DNA from: Klebsormidium nitens
Taxonomy: Eukaryota > Streptophyta > Klebsormidiophyceae > Klebsormidiales > Klebsormidiaceae
NCBI GenBank assembly: GCA_000708835.1
Contig: DF237754.1
Location: forward strand, 1 to 25,228
Direction of reading: 5' to 3'
Length of the DNA: 25,228 bases
In this document: in pieces, positions 9,086-19,200 of the stretch
Layout: the number at the start of each line of letters is the position of its first letter
Position numbering within the stretch: position 1 is the stretch's first letter
Notes under the pieces: generated by a model
Seen by the model: only the letters and a program-made list of their open reading frames with translations
The model's database searches: none
Told to the model about the DNA's origin: nothing
Made by a program: the position numbers and the translations under genes

Positions 9086-11202
9086 TTAAACCGGCACACA
9101 TGCTGGAGCCGCACCTAGTCCAACACCACATTGAAAGCTTGGCGCACACTTGAACAATAGCGAAGTGCTTGAAGCCTGGCAGTTGCACACACCTCTGCAT
9201 GAAGGGACAGTAAAGATAAGCAAAAAAACACTAATTTCTTTATGACATTTCCAATCACAATTTTCTTGGTAAAGAGATATCGTATGCTTGCAGTATGATT
9301 TCCGCTTCATTGAAGTTCCTACATCTCAAATGAATGAGCATGCAAAAAATGTACAAGAAACAAATGTGACATAATGAAAGCACAATTTTGCAAACGGAAG
9401 AGAACTAACATCTCAGAAGATTGGGTGAAGCAAAACTACTTACTGTGCGGACTTGCTGCAATAGAAGTTCTCTCCATTGCAGTTTGGTGCAGTTTCACCC
9501 TTACTGGGTGGTGGGGCGTTGTTACAGTCAGGACTGTTCACATCTGGGGGGGTTTGAGTGACAATGTTGACCAATTCTCCTCCAGCAATTTGAATGTCGT
9601 CAATCTCGTTGTCGACAAGACCATTTGTTTCATTCACCTGCGATATGCAGAAATCAGTTGTGTCGTTTGTGTCGTCGGTGTCGTTATGTCAACGTATTCA
9701 GCGACAAGTTGAGCATGTACAACAACCAAGAACCTGATACTGAAACTTCCTCGACAATAAATACATCTTTGACGAAGCCGATTCGGAAAAGTCTAAACCA
9801 GGTCTCACCGATGGTCTCACCAATGGGTTCATTCCCCTGCAATATGAGGACTTCAATGAAAAAAAGTATTTCAACAGATCAAATGCCGAGCCTGTACAAC
9901 TAAAAGAATCAAACTGAGACTTCATCTAAAATTCTTGACAATAATTACAGCATAGCAGTCAGTCAAGATAAACAGAAAAGGAAGAACTTTATTCAAATCA
10001 TCCTGATCGTAGGTACAATGCCATGTATATTTCCAGACTGTTAACACACCTTCAACTAAGTTACCAAATGTTGACAACCTGCCTATTGCATCAACTGAAA
10101 AGGGAAGTAGGCCGACTCAGAGTTTTGTTATGATTGCTCAGGGTTGGCCGTATTGCTCAGGGGCAAACAGTCAGAGAATTAAAGACTTTGAAGGATTATA
10201 TGCAAGGTCTGGCATAGGTGTTGGCAGCACCTCAAGAATTATCAGCATCTACCCTATAATATTCATAATAAGTCTACCAGGGATCATTTTAATACCGTCG
10301 ACCATGTAACATTCATAGCGCTCGTAAAGCAAATAACTTACAAGGTTCGATGTGCCATTGCGGAGGTCGCCGTAACCCGCAAGTAAGGCGTTGAGTGTAG
10401 TGTTCACTTGCAGCAGCATTCGGCGGGGTGCTGAACTGTGGGTGACCATCCATGCGTAGACATTTTCAGAAGACTGCAGCAGAGAAAAGTACACCACCAC
10501 ATCTCACCAATCTCTAGCAGCCAGCGTGAGAGTTGATGTCTGCACAGGTTCTTACTAAACGTAATAACCTTCAGGCAAGCACACGTGCTGAAAACAGCAA
10601 GAGAAAAGGAATTATTCATTCAGGATCCATAAACGATCAAAGACTTCTTTCCTGTGCGACATGCAGCATTCGAGTCCTGACTTCTTACTAGCATTGGAGG
10701 AAGGTGACTGAGAAATTGATGTGACCCGAGCTGATGAGAACAGAAGAGTGATTGAAGCAGCTATGAAATGTAAGAGCCATGATCCATCGCAAAGCATCTA
10801 GCTCCCTCAGAAAGGCAGGCTCATAAAAAGATTGAAACATGCCTTTGATAAAGGAACTACAGCTGGCTAGACAACACCAAAACTCATTAAACTACAGAGT
10901 TGTTTGTCTTGATAGTCCTCAGAAACTTGCAAGGCATTAATAATATGCAGTAACACAGCATGGTCCTATCGCGCTTCGAACATCTCCTCACTGGCTGCTT
11001 CTCCAAAAGAGCAGCAACAAGTGAGTCACAACATATCTGCGGTGGTCTGCAAAACGCAGGCATTTATCCGGAACAGCCTGCATCATGAGATTCCAAGCAT
11101 GATTCTCACCGGTTTCTCCAGTGGCACAGCAGCACTGCTAGCAGCCCCCAGGCAGGCTGCAAGGAGGCAGAAGAGAAATATAGGACGGGCGGACAGCACC
11201 AT
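9086..11202 (-). CDS. Small secreted cysteine-rich protein, six-exon model
   Basis: I recognise no family. The model has exons 11202-11110, 10730-10689, 10473-10342, 9913-9821, 9637-9444 and 9194-9086 (stop TAA), giving 220 residues. Exon 1 is a good signal peptide: MVLSARP, then a hydrophobic core IFLFCLLAACLGAA, then a small-residue cleavage region. Donors are gtgaga, gtaaga, gtaagt, gtgaga and gtaagt; acceptors include ctcatcag, gctgcag, atcgcag and catgcag. Phases are 0, 0, 0, 0 and 2 and match throughout. The mature part has N-glycosylation sequons NTT, NGT and NET, a Pro-rich NNAPPPSKG linker and a Cys-rich tail (YCSKSAQGVCNCQ ... KCAPSFQCGVG ... ACVPV). The exon ending at 9821 has a second in-phase donor 12 nt on. 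Exon 2 is short and the least certain. Extracellular or wall location is inferred. Confidence 0.6.
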
Positions 11203-12079
11203 CTTGTTCGTGCCAGGTACGAATCTAGACAGCGATGGCAGCTAGCTCAGAGCGGGAGATGGAAAATTGGACAAGATATGTCGATGGTTTACGAGGGTGA
11301 TGCTGAAATATTGTACCAAGTAATGGAAGTTGTCTGCACTAGATGCTCAGCAAAATGCTGCTGATACCGTATCACTACGCAATAAATATTCAGTAGTCTG
11401 TTAGGATTCTCATGTAGATAGTAAAGGCCATACAGGACCCTACATCATACAACCTTTTCATCCTAGATCAGTACTCGGAAGATGTGTTTCTACGAAGACA
11501 GCGAGTCCCGACTCCCGAGATGTAGAGATCTCGCTTGACCCAGTGACCGTTTACTAAAGAGTGTACTTTGTGTGCGTGTCAATGATTGGGGCTTACTTGT
11601 TTGTGGCTGAGACGTATACCACTATCGGGCGTGGCGGTGTGTCACGCGCCCCGAACCGCCATTTGTGCTGATTGATTGCGGCGATACTTAATGCTCGCCC
11701 TCGCTTATATGGGGCGCGATGAGACAGCGTTGATTAGCGGTTGCCTTCGGCGTCCAGCCCCTCGTAAAAAGGCGCCCGATCGCATCCCCGATCCCCAAAA
11801 GGGGGTCGCCTGAAGACAATTTTGTTCCAGGGGGGCCATCGGGCCCCCGATGCCAGGCTTGTGAATGTTAATGGAGTTCATTTGCAAAGCTGCAAGAGCA
11901 CGAAAATCGCCGGTTGGAGATACTCGGAGCATATTTCTAGCTCGGTTATCTCTCTTGCAGTATCACTGCAACCGTCCTACGTTGTCCAGGTTCGGAGGAC
12001 ACGATTATTAGCAACTAGGCACGACGTTTTTACGATAAACAGCAAGCCAAATGAACTTCGGCCAAAAAATTAAACCACT
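11203..12079. other. Upstream region of the secreted-protein gene, no gene seen
   Basis: This should contain the promoter of the minus-strand secreted gene, but no TATA box or other element stands out. A GC-rich inverted stretch lies at about 11830-11853 (GGGGGGCCATCGGGCCCCCGA). ORFs here are short and show no recognisable features. Confidence 0.4.
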
Positions 12080-12099
12080 CGTAAGGCGCCACGTGGGCC

Positions 12100-12560
12100 C
12101 CCCCTGCCGGTGTCCCTGCAAACCACTTGAAGTTCGCCATAAAAACCAGCCGCGCGATGGGCGCCACCTGTTCCCCCTGGCCCGACTCCGCAGCAAACCA
12201 TTTGAAGTTTCATCATAAAAACCAGCCGCGCAATGGCCGCCGCGTGTCCCCCCGGGCCCGGGACCCCAGCAAACCATTTGAAGTTTCAACCAGCCGCGCA
12301 ATGGCCGCCGCATGTCCCCCCGGGCCCGGGACCCCAGCAAACCATTTGAAGTTTCACCATAAAAACCAGCCGCGCAATGGGCGCCACGTGTCCCCCCAGG
12401 CCCGGGACTTCAGCAAACCATTTGAAGTTCAGCATAGAAACCAGCCGCGCGAAAGGCGCCACCTGTTCCCCCTGGCCCGACTCCTGCAGCAAACCAAATG
12501 AAATCACACAAAAATCAGCCGCGCGATGGCCGCCACCTGTTCCCCCCTCCCCGCGACCCC
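12100..12560 (+). repeat. 75-bp GC-rich minisatellite, six units
   Basis: The core CCAGCCGCGC starts at 12146, 12222, 12290, 12366 and 12441, with a variant TCAGCCGCGC at 12515 (spacings 76, 68, 76, 75, 74). Each unit reads roughly AACCAGCCGCGCAATGG, then CGCCAC(C/G)TGT with a C-rich tract, then AGCAAACCATTTGAAGTT. Unit ends alternate between CCTGGCCCGACTCC and CCGGGCCCGGGA forms. Long ORFs on both strands are by-products of the repeat. Confidence 0.9.
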
Positions 12561-13989
12561 GCCGACTCCCGGCGTCCCGCTGTCGAATGACGGCGAAGCA
12601 TGGAATTCTATTCAGGTGTTATTCCAGAGCGTACGATCGTCAGGAGTCGCCCTCGCTACAGGACAATTTTGTGCGGCCGGCTCGCTCCCATGCCTACCTA
12701 CCAACTAACCATCAGCTCAACGGCATAAAATCTGCCAGCCACAAACCGCCACGTGCCCCCCCCTTCCCTCGATGCTCGCTGCCGCGCCGCGCTAGGGTCG
12801 CCCCCGATAGCCACAGTGTCAGTGCAGGTCAGTACCGCTAACCGTCGTCCGCTAACCAGCCTCTAACCATGGTCGCAGTCATGAGGTTTTGCCGTCCGAC
12901 AAAAAACTTTGCCGTCCGATCGCGAGCAGCGCGCGCAGGTTCAGCAGTCATTGACTGAGACACTGACTCAGTGAGGCCGGGAAGTCACTGCCGCAGTGCC
13001 ACGGTGACAGCTGTCATTCAGGCCACGCTGGCTTGGCCGTCCGATCGTGTCACTCGGAAAAAGAAAGGACACGTGACCGTCGATAAATCCTCAGGAAGTT
13101 GCAGAATATGAAACTTGGCGGGCCGGCTGGCGGCTCGGCATGCAGTCTAGCTCAGCAGGCTCTGCAGGTTCTGGAAGCTTTCGTCTGAGTCAGCACTCAG
13201 TCGGAAGCTAAGAAGCTTCTTACAGCATATTATTACCAGACAGAAGAACGAATAAACGCATCCACGTAAGCAGAAGAGAGCAAGGAGAGGTGCCTGGCTA
13301 GCCTGTACTTGAAACACTGGTCTGACTGGTGGGTGGCCATTTCCATTCATCCCAAAGTTGAGCGATTTCCTGCAGACCTCTTTTCATTACTTTCTATCAT
13401 TTCAGTCCCTCTCAGCTGAAAGCTAGCACTTTCAAGCCCATGGGCATGTTGCTTCCTTAATAATTGGCCCTACCGTAGTGGTGCCAGCAGCATTTGCAGC
13501 CAGGCTGCAAACGCTGACAGTGTGCTCACAAGCGTCCAGCAGCTGAAGCTGCCAGTGGCTGCGAGCGACAACTCTTCTCCATCAGCCTGGGTTGGCATCA
13601 AACCCCAGGAGGCTGCCGTGGCCCTCGGCCCTTGAAAAGGTGAGTACGTTCTTATTCTTTAAGGACACAGGGCGGGCTGCTCGGTTGGCAGCCCAAACTG
13701 CACATGCTTCTGATGAGACTGGCATAGTGCTCAAGAGCTGGCTGCTAAGCGGTCTAAGTGGGATCCAAGCTATATAAGCTCGATTATGTTGGCAACCCTA
13801 GCCAGCTCGCGCTGGTTTGAGCCAGCTAGCAGGCGCAAGTCTGAGCTCGGAATGCCCCTTGGAAGTGGTGTGCTTCACTGATCTTCAAGCCCGGGCTGGC
13901 AGGCAGCATGCATGCACCAATAGTGCATCTCCTCCTTTTTCAGCTCATTCTTCGTACTCCAGAGCTGATAAAGTGAAGCGTTCCAGGAG
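12561..13989. other. Intergenic, no gene supported
   Basis: GCCGTCCGA occurs three times (about 12892, 12911 and 13037), and a perfect 6+1+6 palindrome CACTGACTCAGTG lies near 12970. A stretch of about 70 codons open from about 13425 to 13636, overlapping a donor-like gtgagt at 13641, has no start and no recognisable domain. I therefore do not call a gene. Confidence 0.4.
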
Positions 13990-14350
13990 GGTCTGTCCAA
14001 CTTCGTCCATGCAGATTGTTTGCCCAGGCTGTCCAAGGTGTTCGAGCTCTGGCCAAGCTTTCTTTCATCGATTGGAATGCTGACGTTATCTACACCTCAA
14101 CTTAGACCTGCATATATGGACCCGGGCCAAACAGTCCCAGTATATTATAAGGGGTTCTGATCAAAGTGCTGACATCATGCAATCGGAACTATGACTATTT
14201 AAGTGGAGTATCTGAGTGGGGTCTGTCCAAGCGGTCTCTTGAGTGGTTGTCGTTGACCATACAAATCGTCTGGCACGCCCCTGGCCACACGCTGTTCAGG
14301 GTGTCCAAGCTCGGGGCAGAAAGTTCGATCATCCGAATTGCTGACGTCAA
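13990..14350 (+). repeat. Degenerate array of the 88-bp TGTCCAAG/TGACGTCA repeat upstream of copy 2
   Basis: TGACGTTA at 14081, TGACATCA at 14170, a weak TGACCA at 14254 and an intact TGACGTCA at 14342 are spaced 89, 84 and 88. They alternate with TGTCCAA-type motifs at about 13994, 14030, 14224 and 14302. The period and motif order are those of the clean arrays further right, so this is an eroded copy. It ends about 290 bp before the proposed start codon of the second primase-helicase gene and so lies in its likely promoter region. Confidence 0.6.
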
Positions 14351-14637
14351 CAGCCTCCCAACAGCCCGAGTACAGTGGCGTAAAGAGCCTTATCTACTGC
14401 TGACTTCAGTGTTGCTATGATTGATTGTGTGGTGAACCCAAGTCTCGAGTTCTTTCTTGAGGATTGAGCATGGCAGGGAGCCTCACCGTAATGCTCCCTA
14501 TTCTCAATGTATGCAGCGATGGTCTTGACGACTCGGTGGTAGCGTCAGAAGCCACCAAGGGGCTCCATTAGTTGGAGTGACCAGGGCGCATTCGGCTCCA
14601 GCCTCAGCCTCCGCATTTGCTGCAAGTGCGCCTGATC

Positions 14638-16226
14638 ATGAGTGATAGGACGAACATGGAGAGCAGAGAAGGAGACTCCGAACATATGGAGGACTCACAA
14701 ATGGAGGTGAGTCTAGGTGAATGCAGCCTTGCATTTTGGCATTCCTAGACTCGTGACTGGCCCAATTTCCCGCTAAAGTTCACCGTTCGCTTCATTTCTC
14801 ATCTGATAGATCGTGCATATGGGATCCTAAGCATACGCAATCAGTTATAGCTTTAGAATTCATTGCAAAGTTCTGCCGTGAGTGTTGGTGTGTCATGCAA
14901 CCTCATCTTGCCAGGTTGTTGTCTTAGAGCTGCTGTCGGCTGATCTGCAAGCTGTTTCGAGATGGTGGTATGAGTGGTTACCCAGATGTTCAGAGCTGTC
15001 GCTAATGGCAGCTGTTGAAAGTTGCTTACGGACTGTGTGCACCCGTGGCACGAGTTTCTGGGCGACAGATCACGTGCAGGCTGATCAACCCTGCTGTTTG
15101 GGGTACTATTTGCACGTGCAGTGGACATATTAGGCAGGCTTCTTATTTGCAGCGGGACAGGTTGTGTCAAGGTGCCTCTCGCTATCGTTTGGCATCGAAA
15201 TCTTGACTGGAAGCCGGGTTTCTCAGGTCTGCAGACAAGCCTGATCAAGCCTGACTAGATCAGATCTGCCAAGCCTTATCTGATCAGATGTACGTGGCGT
15301 GCAACTCTGAGAATGATGGATACTTCTTGCCGCACAGCGGACAGAAAGGTTTTGTACTCTGTTCAGCCAAACAGGGGCATGGCATACTGCAATTCTTAAG
15401 ACTTGCACGTTGAAGGATTCTTCTTGGAAGTGGCCTGTGAACCTCAGGTTCAAACACATCCGTATCACGAACGCGTTGTGAATTCCAATGGACTTATCCC
15501 AGACGACGCTTCTGCTAATGCGGATTCGTTCGAAGTCGAGTCAGAATTTTCGAAAAAGCTTGATTGACGGTACGATCAAAGTGCTCTGCTGATACGAAAG
15601 CATATTTTTTTATCTTTCGAAGGAACGTTTATGCAATCCAAGACGTTTATCTTGATTGAATGTGTCTTCTCTCTTTCTACCAGGAGAATGACAACACGAG
15701 CATCGAATCAGACTCCGATGGAGAGGATATTGAGGACGCGGAGTTCAACCGCGAGGAAGAATCTTCCGACGAGGAGACCTCGCAGGATCGCCAGTTTCTG
15801 GACGACTCATCGCAACCTCCCATCGCCCCGGTCTCAGAGTGCGCTCGGATGGACGCGGAGCTTGGGCAGTCGGACACGGAGTCGCCAGATCGATTCCAGG
15901 GGGGGCGCAAGCGCACCAAACGCATTGACGACAGCGATGACAGCGCAGAGCCCCCGCCCCTCAGGACAAGCCGGCTTAGAGTCACGTTGCCGTCCGACTC
16001 GTCATCGTCGTCTGACGAGGACGTGCAAGAGGCAGGTGAAGCCACTGAGTCGAGCCCTGAGGTCGGAGACCGGTCTGCCACGTCGAGCGAGTGGGGCGAC
16101 CGTCCTGATGACGACGATCCTACGTGGGATTGGGACGATGAGGGGGATTCGGAGGAGCTGCGCGAGTTCTTTGGGGTCTGCCGCATCGATCTCGGGTTCG
16201 AGCTTAATCGCACGGAGTCGCAACAG
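14638..16226 (+). CDS. Copy 2 acidic N-terminal exons
   Basis: Exon 14638-14706 (MSDRTNMESREGDSEHMED...) and exon 15684-16226 join in phase 0. Together they encode about 200 residues very rich in Asp, Glu and Ser, with runs such as SSSSSDEDVQE and DDDDPTWDWDDE and one basic patch (GGRKRTKRID) that could be a nuclear signal. The region is predicted disordered. Acidic Ser-rich tracts are typical CK2-type phosphorylation regions or protein/DNA-mimic contacts; this is inference only. The 977-nt intron between them shows no gene and has a 12-bp palindrome ATCTGATCAGAT at 15278. Confidence 0.75.
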
Positions 16227-19200
16227 GTACGCTCGCTCTCTGCAATTGTAGCTTCTGCTTGCTATATCTGAAAGTTGTTCAAGCTGTACCTCTTAGCGCT
16301 CCCTTCAAGAGTGTAGATCCGGATTCATCAACCGACCGCAAACAAGTTGTCCAAGTGTCCAAGGTTTTGCCAAACTCTTTTGGGGGAACATTCTGCTGAC
16401 GTCATTGCAACAGTTTATTGACGACACGTCAACAAAGTCAGGACAATGAGACAATCTAGATATCTGCCTCAGTGTCTTGATGCTGCCGTCACTTTCTTCA
16501 GAGGACAACCTAGGTTCGATACACTGTCCACATGTCCAAGGTTTTACCAAACTTTCTGGGGGGATTTCTTTGCCGACGTCAGCGCTCCAGTTCCTCAACG
16601 GCTCTTCTGCAGAATCCGGCCCACCGGACGGTCCATATAATTGCTTACGCTTTGGCGTTCCGAGTGCTTTCGACAGTTCCTTTCAGAGACGAGGCTCGAT
16701 ACAACTGTGTCCATGTGTCCAAGGTTTTACCAAACTTTCCAGGGAGATTTCTTTTGCTGACGTCACCTTTTCTTCCGGCAGTGGGGCATACTTGAGTGCC
16801 TTCGATCAAGAGCAGGCTGATCTAAAATCCCTCTCTTCTCCCTGCAGAGACCGAGCCCATCTATCGAAGATTCTGTACCGGCAATCGATCCCGTCCTGGC
16901 CGCCGCTTCTGCACCGGCAATCGACCCTGTCCTGGCCGCCGCTCATCATTTCCACAGCCTCGGCGTTGTAACAGTCACCCACGACCTTTTCGAGAAGAAG
17001 TTTCCAAACGGTCAAGTCCGGAAGCAGCCGTGCAACTGGGGCTCCGAGTCCAAGCCTTGGAAGGAGGCAAACCTCGGCAACTGCCTCCAGGAGTTCGCCA
17101 AGTCGGGGCGCAACTCCATTGCCATCATCACGGAGCAATCGGACATCTATGCCCTCGACGTTGACGACAAGGACGGGGGCTTTGAAGCACTCGAGCAAAT
17201 GCTCGAGGAGCATGGAGGGTTTCTGGAGGACACGCCCCGAGTACTGACGGGGAATGGGGGGGTGCACATCCTCTTCTCTCTGTCTCTGTCCGAGAAGGCC
17301 GGCCTGTGCAACTCCGGCAACAAGGCAAAGATTCGGTACAAGGGCAAAGCGGTAGGCATCGACGTCCGTGGAAGGGGAGGAATGCTGTACACCGCACCCA
17401 GCAGCTACACAGGCCTCGACGGCACGCTGCGCTGCTACAAGTGGGACCACGAGATTCTGCCCGACCGCTCCAACCTCCGAGCCGCGCCGGACTGGCTCAT
17501 CTGCATCCTAAACGGCAGTGATGGACCGCCAAGCGGGAGTGCGGCGGTGCGTCAGGACGAGAACGGGGCCCGGTACGCTCAATTTCCCTTGTGCCCCCAC
17601 AAGATGACGATTCTGGTTACATGACATCCAAGAAACTTGATTGCCTGATTGAATATTGTGGGTCCCAATCATCAAGCGATCTGAGCAAAGCTAAGATGCG
17701 TCGAGAAGTACTGGCGCTTTCCTTGATGTATATAGAAACCAACTGAATTATTTATAGCGCTCTTCGAAGATGGTGCAGACGCTAAGGTAGCCGGGTCTGG
17801 GTTTCAGGGTCACTGGTTCGAAACCTTCAACGACTCTGGTCTTTTCCCTTTTTGGGCGACCACTACATCCACAGTATATGGAAAAGTTTGCGAATAGAAG
17901 TTCAGTGCAGTGATCTTGGCGCAGAGGCTAGAGTAGTGGACCTGTGTAATAAAGGTCACTGGCTCGAGCCTTCGAGGAAATCAATCCTCGATGTGTCCAG
18001 CCTTTTTGCTCAGCGAATGTGCAGGCCACCTTCTGACTTCGGGAACCAAGAATATCGAAGCAGCCCGTTTTGGATGGCAAGACCAACAAGTTTCTACCTA
18101 GAACAGAATCAGATTCGACAGCTTGGTCGAGCTTTCGAGTCAGTCGAACTTGGATCAGAATTCTCCTGCCCCTTCTTAACGCACAGTAAGAGCAATGAAG
18201 CTTGCTATTGTTGAGATCAGGCTCCACTGCAACGGAAATACCCAGATTCGGCATGACAAATCGGCGTCAGCATGCAATCGTCTGCTTTTCCAGTCACCTA
18301 TCCATGATGATGCCAGCAAGTTTGTTTATGTACGTAACGAGCTTCTAGACTGATACTAATTGCTTCATCCCTCGGCCTGCTCTATACATTCTAGGCCTAA
18401 TTCAGCCGGTCTAAGGCATGCTTCTGCTCACGCAATCTGTTCTTGTAAACACGATTACAGCCGTATGTCTTCTGGCTCTGAGATCGAAATATTATCTTGT
18501 TCTCCTGTGCAGGGGCTCGCAGGCTGTACCTTTCGGACCTCCTCGTCCTGTCGAAGGCCCTCAGCCAACTCCCCCAGCAGCGGTCTTGGAGCGCGTCAAG
18601 GCCTGTGTGGCTGCCACGGGCGACACCGCCTCCAGCTTCGATCGCCTCAAGATGGGCGACAGCGGGCCAATGTACGTCTTCCGGGTGGCTGGCCCGCGTT
18701 GCTGCCCGTACGGCAACCACCACAATGGTTCCAACAACTTCTCCGTGCTCGTGCGCAAGAAGGATCTGCTCTATTACTGCAACAGCTCGGAGTGCCAAGG
18801 GGTCCGCCCTCTGCTCAAGATCGGGGAGCTCACGCGCTCAGAGGCGGTGATTGAGGCGAGACCCGGGCTTTCAGTACTGATGACGTCAGCGCGATCAACG
18901 GCCTGCACAAGACATTCGTGGACGCCTGGGCCTTCGAAGGAGACGTGGGCGGCAGCAAGATTGTCGCTGAGATGTACGCAAGCTGCAGCAGGTGAGAACT
19001 TTACGAGATACACAAGAAGTCACTGAAGCAAGACGTTTAGAGGGCCTTTCAGAACGTCGACGGCTCATGGAGAGCACACGCCAGCCCTGGAACGGATCTT
19101 CTGGTAGTGCTCTGTCAGCGGCGGTCTGATGTCATTCGAAAGGGTCCCGTCTTAGCGTGTGTCCAAGTGTCCAAAGTCTACCACCAACTTTCCGCGACCA

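Noticed and set aside
12127-12501. Long ORFs through the 75-bp minisatellite
   Set aside because: The repeats have lengths not divisible by three and the translations are not conserved unit to unit.
13425-13641. Open stretch ending near a gtgagt donor
   Set aside because: The open frame stops before the donor in its own frame, and no start, acceptor partner or domain is visible.
14853-15248. 131-residue minus-strand ORF in the first intron of copy 2
   Set aside because: No recognisable domain, and it lies wholly within a well supported intron.
15677-16213. 178-residue minus-strand ORF and a 206-residue plus-strand ORF over the acidic exon
   Set aside because: Ser/Arg-rich by-products of Asp/Glu/Ser codons; the acidic frame is phase-joined at both ends.
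17764-17830. Functional tRNA gene
   Set aside because: The A and B boxes are present, but the acceptor, T and anticodon stems do not pair properly.
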